Shown here piece by piece: positions 55,215 through 64,000 of a DNA stretch of 64,000 bases (its first letter is position 1; every line of letters begins with the position of its first letter). The notes under the pieces were generated by a model. That model was given only the letters and a program-made list of their open reading frames with translations, was not told the DNA's origin and did not search any database. A program made the position numbers and the translations under genes. This stretch comes from Paenibacillus sp. MSJ-34 (GTDB taxonomy: Bacteria; Bacillota; Bacilli; Paenibacillales; Paenibacillaceae): assembly GCF_018918005.1 (NCBI RefSeq), contig NZ_JAHLPR010000024.1, positions 1 to 64,000 on the forward strand, in the 5' to 3' direction.

Positions 55215-55251
55215 GTCCGAACGTCTCCCCTTTTACTCCTCAGCGACTCCA

Positions 55252-56019
55252 TTATACAAAACTGTGCCGCAAATCCGTCTGTTCGCAATTTTCCACCTCA
55301 TGGGAATGCTTGACGTAAAATTTTAATTTGCCGCTTTGCAGCAGCGGTTCTTCGCCGATATATTCCTCAACCATCTCGATATCATGCGTAACCATAACGA
55401 TCGTCATTCGATGATGCTGGTGCATATGGCGGATTAATTGAAAAAAATTATGCTGCGTTTCCACGTCGATTCCTACGGTCGGTTCGTCGAGAAGTAAAAG
55501 GTCGGGTTTGTTAATGAGCGCCCGGGCCAAAAAAACGCGCTGTTGCTGCCCCCCGGACAATTGCCCGATCCTCTTGCCGGCCAAATCCTCAATCCGCATG
55601 ACCTGCATCGCATCTTCCGCCTTGCGCAGATCCTCTCTCCCAATCCGCCGAAACATCTTTCGTTTGTTGTACATTCCCGACATGACGACTTCCTTCACCG
55701 TAGCCGGAAAGAGCGGATTGAACGAATTTTTTTGCGGGACATAGCCAATTCGTTCCCAATCGCGGAATTGCGCGATCGGGCTGCCGAACAAGTCGATCCG
55801 TCCGGCGCTTGGAGTCAGGAGCCCGACAATCATCCGCATCAACGTCGTTTTGCCGGCGCCGTTCGCCCCGACCAAACCGACAAAATCGCGCTGCTTGACA
55901 ACGAAATCCAAATTTTGAATGACGATTTGATGTTGGTATGAGAAATTCACTTGTTCCAATGTAATGACAGGATCGTGGCAAGCCGCCGTTCCATCCGTTT
56001 GCGCCGTCCGAATCGTCAT
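55252..56019 (-). CDS. znuC: Zinc ABC transporter ATP-binding protein
   Basis: 255 aa ATPase: Walker A GANGAGKTTLMRM (about 51-63), Q-loop YVPQKN, signature LSGGQQQRVFLARAL, Walker B LLLLDEPTVGID, H-loop VTHD. ATG 56019 has AGGAG 9 bases upstream and is preferred over a GTG six bases earlier. Starts 36 bases after znuA. Confidence 0.92.
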   Translation of the reverse strand: MTIRTAQTDGTAACHDPVITLEQVNFSYQHQIVIQNLDFVVKQRDFVGLVGANGAGKTTLMRMIVGLLTPSAGRIDLFGSPIAQFRDWERIGYVPQKNSFNPLFPATVKEVVMSGMYNKRKMFRRIGREDLRKAEDAMQVMRIEDLAGKRIGQLSGGQQQRVFLARALINKPDLLLLDEPTVGIDVETQHNFFQLIRHMHQHHRMTIVMVTHDIEMVEEYIGEEPLLQSGKLKFYVKHSHEVENCEQTDLRHSFV

Positions 56020-56055
56020 CCCCACATTCTCCTTCTTGAGCGTTTATCGTATTTT

Positions 56056-57096
56056 TTATTGTAATGCCTTCATTAAATTTTGCAAATTTTGCTCCATGAC
56101 CGATACGTAATCTTCCCCGGCGTTCGCTTGCTCTTTCGTCAGGCCTTCCAACGGATTCAGCACCAAAGTCTCCACATTCGTCTCATTGGCCAGCGTACGG
56201 GCCAACTGATCGGATACGAGCTCCTCGAAGAAAATATAACGTACATCGTTCTCTTTCACGAAGGCGATCAAGTTCAGCAAATCCTGGCTGCGCGGCTCCG
56301 CTTCCGGCGACAAACCCATAATCGCTTTCTGCGTCAGTCCGTAATCCCGGCATAAATATCCGAACGCTTGATGCGATACGACGATCTCCTTCCGGGCGGC
56401 GGAAGCAAGGGAGGATCCGAATTCATCGTCCAATTGCCGCAACCGCTGCGCCAACGCTTCGTAATTCGCTTCGTAATCCGCTTGATGCTCCGGGTCGGCC
56501 TCGACGTAGCTGCGGTAAATATTGTCCGCCATCTTGAGCGCCGATTTCGGGCTTACCCAAGTATGCGGATCGACATGCAAATCTTCGTGATCGTGCCCGC
56601 TGCCCTCATCTTTATGATCCCCATCTTCGCCATGGGCATGTTGCTCGTCTTCATGCTCATGCGCTTCCCCGGTTCCCTCTGGGCCGTGCTCATGCCCGTG
56701 GTTATGCCCGTCGTCTTCCGCCGTATACAGCAGTTCGATTCCGCTGCTGACTTCCACCGTCTTCAAGTTCGAGTTTGGATCCAATCCTTGCAGAAACGTA
56801 GGCACCCACCCTTCAAAGCCGGCGCCGTTGTACATAAAGAGCTGCGCCTTGGAAGTCACCAGCAGTTCCTGGCTGTTCGGGCTCCATTCATGCGGCTCGA
56901 CGCCCGCCGGAATCAAATTCATCACGTGAGCGTGCTCTCCCCCGATTTGCCGCGCAAAATCGTAAATCGGATAGAAGGTGGTCACGACATTGATTTTGCC
57001 TTCTACAATGTTCATTTCGTTCGAGCGGCCGCAGCCTGCAAGTATTACGGAAACGGCCAGCGCAAGCAGCAGCGCCGTCATCGTCATTCTTTTCAT
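56056..57096 (-). CDS. znuA: Zinc-binding lipoprotein of ABC transporter
   Basis: 346 aa cluster A-I solute-binding protein. Lipobox LAGC gives Cys22 as the lipidation site. Metal ligands are expected in VEPHEWSP, LHVDPHTWVSP and VSHQAFGYL; a His/Asp/Glu-rich loop (about 129-172: DDGHNHGHEHG and later HDHEDLHVD) is typical of zinc rather than manganese binders. First gene of the operon and directly downstream of a Zur box. Confidence 0.93.
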   Translation of the reverse strand: MKRMTMTALLLALAVSVILAGCGRSNEMNIVEGKINVVTTFYPIYDFARQIGGEHAHVMNLIPAGVEPHEWSPNSQELLVTSKAQLFMYNGAGFEGWVPTFLQGLDPNSNLKTVEVSSGIELLYTAEDDGHNHGHEHGPEGTGEAHEHEDEQHAHGEDGDHKDEGSGHDHEDLHVDPHTWVSPKSALKMADNIYRSYVEADPEHQADYEANYEALAQRLRQLDDEFGSSLASAARKEIVVSHQAFGYLCRDYGLTQKAIMGLSPEAEPRSQDLLNLIAFVKENDVRYIFFEELVSDQLARTLANETNVETLVLNPLEGLTKEQANAGEDYVSVMEQNLQNLMKALQ

Positions 57097-57118
57097 GATC
57101 TAAAATCCTCCGCTCATT

Positions 57119-57137
57119 AATCGTAATTATTACAAAT
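57119..57137. promoter_or_regulatory. Zur box of znuACB
   Basis: AATCGTAATTATTACAAAT is a near-perfect 7-1-7 Zur operator (consensus TCGTAAT-N-ATTACGA). It begins 4 bases downstream of the -10 box and covers the transcription start. Confidence 0.8.
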
Positions 57138-57140
57138 AGG

Positions 57141-57170
57141 ATTATAGGAGGTAAATTGCACGATTGTCAA
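57141..57170 (-). promoter_or_regulatory. SigA promoter of znuACB
   Basis: TTGACA (57170-57165), 18-base spacer, TATAAT (57146-57141) on the minus strand; perfect hexamers. Confidence 0.8.
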
Positions 57171-57191
57171 CATAAAAAACTTCCAATCGCC

Positions 57192-57230
57192 AAAAACGCC
57201 GTCCTCTTCCTTGAAAGGAAGAAGCGGCGT
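57192..57230 (-). terminator. Terminator of metG
   Basis: ACGCCG pairs with CGGCGT around an inner CTTCCTT/AAGGAAG stem; TTTTT follows on the minus strand. Confidence 0.75.
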
Positions 57231-57240
57231 TGGTATATCG

Positions 57241-59265
<2,025 letters not shown>

Positions 59266-59273
59266 TTAAAATG

Positions 59274-59584
59274 CAAAAAAACTCCCGTCCCATTATGGGA
59301 CGAGAGTCTCGCTCACGTGTTACCACCCAAATTCCCGGTATCTTCGCAGATATCGGCTCCGTAAGTCCTTCCTCAGGACTGCCCCGTTAACGCCGGGTCG
59401 CGCCGTCCTCTTACGACAGCTTCGGATTCCCGCCGATCGGGCGTATCCATCATGAAGCAAGCCGCTCAAAGACGGTTCCTCCGGGACCATTTTCCAAAGT
59501 CATCCTATACCGGTTTGCAGCTCCCCCGGCTCTCTGGACTAGGCTGGCGCTTTGTACTTATCCTTTCACTGGAACGATATATAT
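59274..59584 (-). ncRNA. T-box riboswitch, Met (AUG) specific
   Basis: Leader of metG on the minus strand: stem I base with AAGTA, AGAGAGCCGG, specifier GAAA-ATG-GTCCCGGAG with ATG at 59490-59488, T-box TGGGTGGTAACACG (about 59333-59320), and a terminator hairpin (ACTCTCGTCCCAT / ATGGGACGGGAGT) followed by seven Ts at 59281-59275. The Met specifier agrees with the downstream gene. Confidence 0.92.
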
Positions 59585-59590
59585 GAAGAT

Positions 59591-59620
59591 AATATACCGA
59601 ATCGGGACATCGATTGTCAA
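59591..59620 (-). promoter_or_regulatory. SigA promoter of metG T-box transcript
   Basis: TTGACA (59620-59615), 18-base spacer, TATATT (59596-59591) on the minus strand; the -35 overlaps the last codons of yidD. Confidence 0.7.
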
Positions 59621-59853
59621 GATTCTCCTTCTCCGCGCCGCGGCGGGACCGGATCGAATCCTCCCGGATGGAAAGGATGGCATTTGCAAATCCGCTTGAC
59701 GGCCAAATAGCTCCCTTTCGCGGCGCCGTGCAGCTCGATCGCTTCCAATGCGTAGGCCGAACAGGTCGGATAGAACCGGCATGTCGGCGGCTTTAACGGC
59801 GAAATGCATTTGCGGTAAAAATGAATCAACCCTTTAAACACCAGTTTCATCAT
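59617..59853 (-). CDS. yidD: Membrane protein insertion efficiency factor YidD
   Basis: 78-aa amphipathic, Cys-rich membrane-associated protein that aids YidC-dependent insertion. Family core [27 protein letters not shown] and [15 protein letters not shown]. The ATG overlaps the zur stop (ATGA), so it is translationally coupled to zur; an ATG three bases further is also possible. Here yidD is away from the rpmH-rnpA-yidC locus. Confidence 0.92.
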   Translation of the reverse strand: MMKLVFKGLIHFYRKCISPLKPPTCRFYPTCSAYALEAIELHGAAKGSYLAVKRICKCHPFHPGGFDPVPPRRGEGES

Positions 59854-60263
59854 CTGCAATCTTTACAATACCCGAATACTTCGAATTTATGTTTGACCAC
59901 TTCGAACTCGTCCGGCACGTCCGTTAACGGCATCGGACAAAAGGTAATCGGATATGTCTTCTCGCATTGCAAGCAAATCATATGGTGATGATGATGGGGT
60001 TCCGCACAATGCACTTTGAATTTGACGCCGTCTTCGAAAACGACCTGCTCCAGCACGCCGAGTTGTTGCATGACTCGCAAATTGCGGTATACCGTATCGA
60101 AACTCAGGCCCGAATAATGCTTGCCCATGTACTCGTATACGTCCTTCGGCGTTAAATACCCGGACGATTCCGCGAACAGTTTGGCCAACGTTTTCCGTTG
60201 ATCGGTAATCCGCAATCCTTGATTGGACATAATTTTCGTGATTTGCTCCGTTGTCAACAACAT
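59850..60263 (-). CDS. zur: Zinc uptake regulator Zur (Fur family)
   Basis: 137 aa. Winged-helix N-terminus ([34 protein letters not shown]), then [15 protein letters not shown] and CKDC for metal binding. It is more divergent from the Fur at 2826 and lies a few kb from a znu operon with a Zur box, so Zur is the best assignment; PerR is less likely. RBS GGGG. Overlaps yidD. Confidence 0.85.
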   Translation of the reverse strand: MLLTTEQITKIMSNQGLRITDQRKTLAKLFAESSGYLTPKDVYEYMGKHYSGLSFDTVYRNLRVMQQLGVLEQVVFEDGVKFKVHCAEPHHHHHMICLQCEKTYPITFCPMPLTDVPDEFEVVKHKFEVFGYCKDCR

Positions 60264-60342
60264 CGTTACCCCCGTCGCAATTGCTCGTTTCTTTTAATAA
60301 TGCAACAAAACAAATTGGACGTCAAATCGGAGCTCTATTACT

Positions 60343-62502
60343 CTAGTCTTTTTTGTCAGGCAAAGGATAGAACAATAGATTTACAGGCAAATTGCTGCCG
60401 GACGCCGGCGAGAACACGATCGTCACTTTCTCTTCTCTGGACCCGGTGCGGTACAGAACGCTGGCTTCGTCCCGATTGTTCAAATTGCCCGACTCAGGCG
60501 CGGGAACCAATTCCCCGTTCACCATAAATACGCCGGAGTATAAGCCGCCGCGCGGATTGAAGGAGATGAGCGTGTTCGGCGCTACCTTTTCCAAATAAAT
60601 CGTATAATAGACTCCATAGTTCCCAAGATTTACGCTATCCATGCCATTCATGAAATCTCTCCCGACGAGGAACGGATCGTCCGTCTTGTCGGCAAGCATC
60701 ATGCGGGCCGGTTTATCCCCGATCGTTTCCGCGATGCTGATCGTGCGATTGGATCCTTGATACGTGCCGCGAATGTGTACGCCGTCGCGGTCAAGCAGCG
60801 TCAAGAACGGAAGCGAAGCCATGACATCCTTCGATTCGTTCACCGCAACGACACGGTAACGAACCGGAGCGTCGGAATACAAATCGGCCATCATGCTGAC
60901 GACTTGCCCCGGTTTGGCCGCTCTTGCGCTCAAGTCGGTCAAAATGAGCTTGCTTTCGCCCGGAGCTAAATTAACGGTCTGCCGCACGCCGCCTTTTTGC
61001 AATGACTCAAAGTAACGTTGCAACGATTTTTGTCCCGTAATCGATTCGAATTCATTCGGACCGGCGAATCCGACATGCTCGATCCCAAAGGCGACGTCAA
61101 AATCGTACGGGTTGGTGGCGACCACATAAAACTTCAAATTTTGGTTGGAAATATTTTTATGATGGATCAAGAAGCGCATGTCGCCGTTGATCGTATCGTC
61201 GTAAACGACTCCTTCGGTCGTCACGCTTTCCGGGCTGTTGCTGCGAAGCAGCACTTTGCCCCAATCCGTGCTTTTGAATTGAATTTTCGGCAATTCGAGC
61301 ACGCTGCCGCCGTTGAATGTATATTTTTCCCCGACAGGGGTATACAGTTTATTAAAATCGTCTCTTGTGTACAACGTTTCTTCCGTGATGGTAATCGTCT
61401 TTTCGTACTCGCTGCTCAAGCCGTATTTATCGGTAACCTTCAATTTAATCGTTTGTTGTCCCGGGGTAAAGAAGGCGCGCTCTTTATTGTCCCATTTGCG
61501 TTCGACGATCGAATCTTCTTCATCGGTACTTTGGTCTTGAATGCTGATCAATTCGCCCATCCGGTACGTATCCTGATTCGTCACGAAAAAGGCGACAGGC
61601 GGTTGTTTGGCCGGTCTGACATTGACCGTCACGGAATACGGTTTACTCCATACGCCGTTCTCGTCGCGAACCCAACGGGTAATGACATGCAAGCCCGGCT
61701 CTTGGAAAATCTCTTCTTTCCCTTCCCAGCGTTCTTCGACAATGGTTAAACCGCGCGGGTGGGAAGAGCGGTCTTCGTATTCGACTCTCGTTTGTTCGGC
61801 GCGAATATCTTGCGTTTTCACGATAAATTCCGCGCTCGGAGCGGAGTATAAGTTAAGTATAATTTCTTTCGTTTCCGCATTGAACGTTAGCGGAATATTC
61901 AACGCTTGCGTAATGGTCGTCAGCGGCACCATAAAAATATCATTTTGCGAGTAGGCCGGACCATGCGCTTTTTTCTTCACGCCGTCAACCGTATAAGTTG
62001 CGCTGTCCATTTTGAAGCGTATTTCATGACCTCCGCTTTGCAGCACCGTTTCTTTCGTCGAATTGTCGAACGATACGTTAATGCCGACACGTTCCGCCAA
62101 AGAGCGCAGAGAGACGTAAGAATTACCGTCCTTGACCGTCACCGGCTGAAGCGCGGTATATTCCGTGCCATTATGAATCATTTTATCGCTGTTCGCTTTT
62201 AAGATCAGCAGATCTTGCTCCTCTTGCGATTCGGCCGGATCGACCGTCGCCGGACCGTTCCCCGCCGTTTCTTGCGGATCTGCCGTTTGTTCCGTATCAG
62301 GCGCTTCCTCCGTTACCGGCGTTTCCCCCGGTCGTTCCGCTTGTTCTTCCGTCATGTCCGTTTTAGCTTCGTTCTGCGGATTGGCGGTCGTTTGTTCCGC
62401 CGCGGATTGCGACGCATCGGCCTGCTCTGCCGAAACGGCGGATGCCATTAATAATTGCGAAATAATCAGTGTAGAAATGAGCATCGTTTTAAATAGTTTC
62501 AT
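60343..62502 (-). CDS. Large secreted protein with copper-amine-oxidase-N domain
   Basis: Not recognised by function. 719 aa: signal peptide (1-25, cleavage near VSAEQ), an acidic Glu/Thr/Pro-rich low-complexity stalk (25-95), a copper amine oxidase N-terminal-like domain (about 100-220, with YVSLRSLAERVGINVSFD and FMVPLTTITQALNIPL), two Ig/PKD-like units (PSAEFIVKTQ...; PPVAFFVTNQDTYRMGELISIQDQS with DKYGLSSEYEKTITI), and a 330-aa C-terminal beta-rich region. No sortase motif or membrane anchor at the end. Domain order suggests a wall-associated surface protein. Confidence 0.8.
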   Translation of the reverse strand: MKLFKTMLISTLIISQLLMASAVSAEQADASQSAAEQTTANPQNEAKTDMTEEQAERPGETPVTEEAPDTEQTADPQETAGNGPATVDPAESQEEQDLLILKANSDKMIHNGTEYTALQPVTVKDGNSYVSLRSLAERVGINVSFDNSTKETVLQSGGHEIRFKMDSATYTVDGVKKKAHGPAYSQNDIFMVPLTTITQALNIPLTFNAETKEIILNLYSAPSAEFIVKTQDIRAEQTRVEYEDRSSHPRGLTIVEERWEGKEEIFQEPGLHVITRWVRDENGVWSKPYSVTVNVRPAKQPPVAFFVTNQDTYRMGELISIQDQSTDEEDSIVERKWDNKERAFFTPGQQTIKLKVTDKYGLSSEYEKTITITEETLYTRDDFNKLYTPVGEKYTFNGGSVLELPKIQFKSTDWGKVLLRSNSPESVTTEGVVYDDTINGDMRFLIHHKNISNQNLKFYVVATNPYDFDVAFGIEHVGFAGPNEFESITGQKSLQRYFESLQKGGVRQTVNLAPGESKLILTDLSARAAKPGQVVSMMADLYSDAPVRYRVVAVNESKDVMASLPFLTLLDRDGVHIRGTYQGSNRTISIAETIGDKPARMMLADKTDDPFLVGRDFMNGMDSVNLGNYGVYYTIYLEKVAPNTLISFNPRGGLYSGVFMVNGELVPAPESGNLNNRDEASVLYRTGSREEKVTIVFSPASGSNLPVNLLFYPLPDKKD

Positions 62503-62614
62503 CATAGACTCCCTCATATCCGTTATCGTGTCAGTGTTGACAATGTATAGACGCAGGAAAGGTTGAAAAGTTTCTTCGCTAGTGCAAATTTCTCAATAAA
62601 TTCGGGAAACGCAC

Positions 62615-62645
62615 AAAAAAGCCGGCACGCTATCATATTGCCGGC
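62615..62645 (-). terminator. Terminator of the GH3 gene
   Basis: GCCGGCA (62621-62627) pairs with TGCCGGC (62639-62645); six Ts follow on the minus strand. Confidence 0.75.
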
Positions 62646-62672
62646 CCAAAGTACGAAACATCTTTGTTCTCG

Positions 62673-64000
62673 TTACGATTGCAATGTTGCGGAATGCCCG
62701 AACGGATACTCGGCCGCAATGGCGACCGGAAGCTTTCCGCGCGCCGGAATGGCGCCTGCCAATACTTTGCCGAGCGCCGCCATCGTCATCGGTCGATTTT
62801 CATAGCAGCATAAATAAGTCGCAATGTCCGGAAATTGGTTCAAATCGTACGGATTTCTTGTCGAGGCGACGACAAGTTTCACGCCGCTGCGCGCCGCAAG
62901 CTCGCGGACGATCTCAACTTGCCCTTCGTGCAGCGTCGATACCGCATTATAGGTGGCGACGACGATTTGCTTATACCCGGCGCAAGCTTCGATCGCATTG
63001 CGCACTTCTTCCGGTTCGGGATTCGTTCCGATTCGTAATTCTTGAACGTTCGCCATCGATTCGGATAAAGCGGCAGCCAGCGTATACCTTTGTTCGACCG
63101 GTTCGTCGACTTCCGTCCTCTCCTTCACTTCCGGCCAAATGACGATCGTAGGCTCATTCTTGTCCAAAGGCAACTGGCCGTCATCCTTCACAAGCGTGAC
63201 GCTCTGTTCGCAAATTTGCCGCACGATGTCTTTCCTTGCGGTTGTGCCGAAACGAGAGGCAAAGTCGGCCGTTACCCGGCTAAACCGATCCATTTGGCGC
63301 TTGCGTTTCAACTCCATAATTCGCTTGACGGACTCGTCGATTTGCGCTTCCGGCACCCTGCCCGACTCGACGGCGGCGATGACCGCTTCGATGGAAGCGA
63401 CCTGGCTTTCGAACGTATGGCTGACAAGAACGAGATCGGCTCCCGCCTCGACCGCCATAACCGCTCCTTCGGCAACGCCGAAATGTTTCGATATGGCATG
63501 CATCTCCATGCAATCCGTAATGATGACGCCGTTATACTTCAATTCTCCTCGGAGCAAATCCGTCAGCACATGACGCGATAACGTCGCCGGCTTCGATGCG
63601 GGTTCGAAGGCGGGAAACATGACATGGGCCGTCATGATCGCATCCACCCCTTCTTCGATAGCCCGTTTAAACGGAACGAGTTCCAGGTTGAATAATCGTT
63701 CCCTCTCATGCGGCACTTCGGCCAATCCGTAATGCGTATCGGATTCCGTGTCTCCATGACCCGGAAAATGCTTTGCCGTCGCCGCGATCCCCGCTTCCTG
63801 CAAACCCCGAATCGCCACCGCGCCCATCTCCGCTACCAGATCGGCGCGTTCGCCGTACGACCGGACGCCGATCACCGGATTGAGCGCATTGTTGTTCACA
63901 TCGACGCTCGGCGCGAAATTTACATTAATACCCAAATCCCGCAGCTCGAGTCCGCATATTCGCGCGGCTTCATAAGCCAGATCGATATTGCGCGTCGCGC
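62673..64000 (-). CDS. nagZ: Beta-N-acetylhexosaminidase, GH3 family (partial)
   Basis: The 5' end lies beyond the window; the visible part begins ATRNIDLAYEAARICG. NagZ motifs: NVNFAPSVDVNNNALNPVIG, the KHFPGHGDTESDTHYGL loop carrying the His/Asp catalytic dyad, and the nucleophile Asp in GVIITDCMEM. A C-terminal second domain (from EQSVTLVKDDGQLP) as in Bacillus NagZ. It removes GlcNAc from muropeptides during wall recycling. Gram-positive NagZ is usually secreted; the signal peptide cannot be checked here. Confidence 0.92.
   Translation of the reverse strand, partial: ATRNIDLAYEAARICGLELRDLGINVNFAPSVDVNNNALNPVIGVRSYGERADLVAEMGAVAIRGLQEAGIAATAKHFPGHGDTESDTHYGLAEVPHERERLFNLELVPFKRAIEEGVDAIMTAHVMFPAFEPASKPATLSRHVLTDLLRGELKYNGVIITDCMEMHAISKHFGVAEGAVMAVEAGADLVLVSHTFESQVASIEAVIAAVESGRVPEAQIDESVKRIMELKRKRQMDRFSRVTADFASRFGTTARKDIVRQICEQSVTLVKDDGQLPLDKNEPTIVIWPEVKERTEVDEPVEQRYTLAAALSESMANVQELRIGTNPEPEEVRNAIEACAGYKQIVVATYNAVSTLHEGQVEIVRELAARSGVKLVVASTRNPYDLNQFPDIATYLCCYENRPMTMAALGKVLAGAIPARGKLPVAIAAEYPFGHSATLQS

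Noticed and set aside
53636-57096. Manganese rather than zinc specificity for the ABC transporter, given mntR nearby
   Set aside because: The long His-rich loop in the binding protein and the Zur box on the promoter favour zinc; no MntR-like operator was seen.

Overview
The window is chromosomal DNA from an endospore-forming Firmicute, most likely a member of Paenibacillaceae. This is inferred from the moderate GC content, strong AGGAGG-type ribosome binding sites, frequent GTG/TTG starts, many sporulation genes, and a gene order that follows Bacillus subtilis from ald/fur/spoIIM through nudF/mciZ, bkd, spo0A, spoIVB, recN, dxs, xseAB, nusB, accBC and spoIIIAA-AH to efp, aroQ, yqhQ and mntR. 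Nearly all genes lie on the minus strand. No rRNA, tRNA, CRISPR array, prophage or complete insertion sequence was seen.

Layout. 1-6.2 kb: ald, a subtilisin-like protease, fur, spoIIM, an EndoQ-type PHP endonuclease, nudF, and a 49-aa gene recognised as mciZ. 6.2-8.2 kb: an accessory TetR regulator plus MFS efflux pump sharing a duplicated palindromic operator. 8.2-15.8 kb: an M20 peptidase, a 34-aa Prli42-like membrane peptide, lipB, and the branched-chain 2-oxoacid dehydrogenase operon. 16-22.5 kb: DAHP synthase behind a T-box whose specifier reads as Phe (UUC), spo0A with a near-consensus SigH promoter and three 0A boxes, spoIVB, recN and ahrC. 22.5-31 kb: tlyA, dxs, a DUF21-like membrane protein, about 650 nt of structured non-coding RNA, ispA, xseB, xseA, folD and nusB. 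This arrangement is that of the OLE RNA and its partner OapA, the most remarkable feature here. 31-40.3 kb: the Asp23/AmaP envelope-stress cluster, accBC, and the complete eight-gene spoIIIA operon. 40.3-51 kb: yqhV, two sulfolactate-pathway genes, DUF441, lysC, efp, papA, aroQ, yqhR-yqhO. 50-64 kb: a secreted GHL10 glycosidase-like protein, mntR, splB, ccdA, a znuACB zinc importer with a Zur box on its promoter, metG behind a Met T-box, yidD, zur, a large secreted protein with a copper-amine-oxidase-N domain, and the 3' part of a GH3 nagZ gene that runs off the window.

How the genes work together. Sporulation genes cover the phosphorelay output (spo0A), division control (mciZ), engulfment (spoIIM), the mother cell-forespore channel (spoIIIA), the SigK checkpoint (spoIVB) and spore DNA repair (splB, possibly EndoQ). 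A second theme is metal homeostasis: fur, zur with its znu target, mntR, and the OLE/OapA locus, linked elsewhere to Mg2+ and membrane stress. A third is lipid and isoprenoid supply (bkd for branched-chain fatty acid primers, lipB, accBC, dxs, ispA). Two families of short non-coding repeats lie in intergenic regions.
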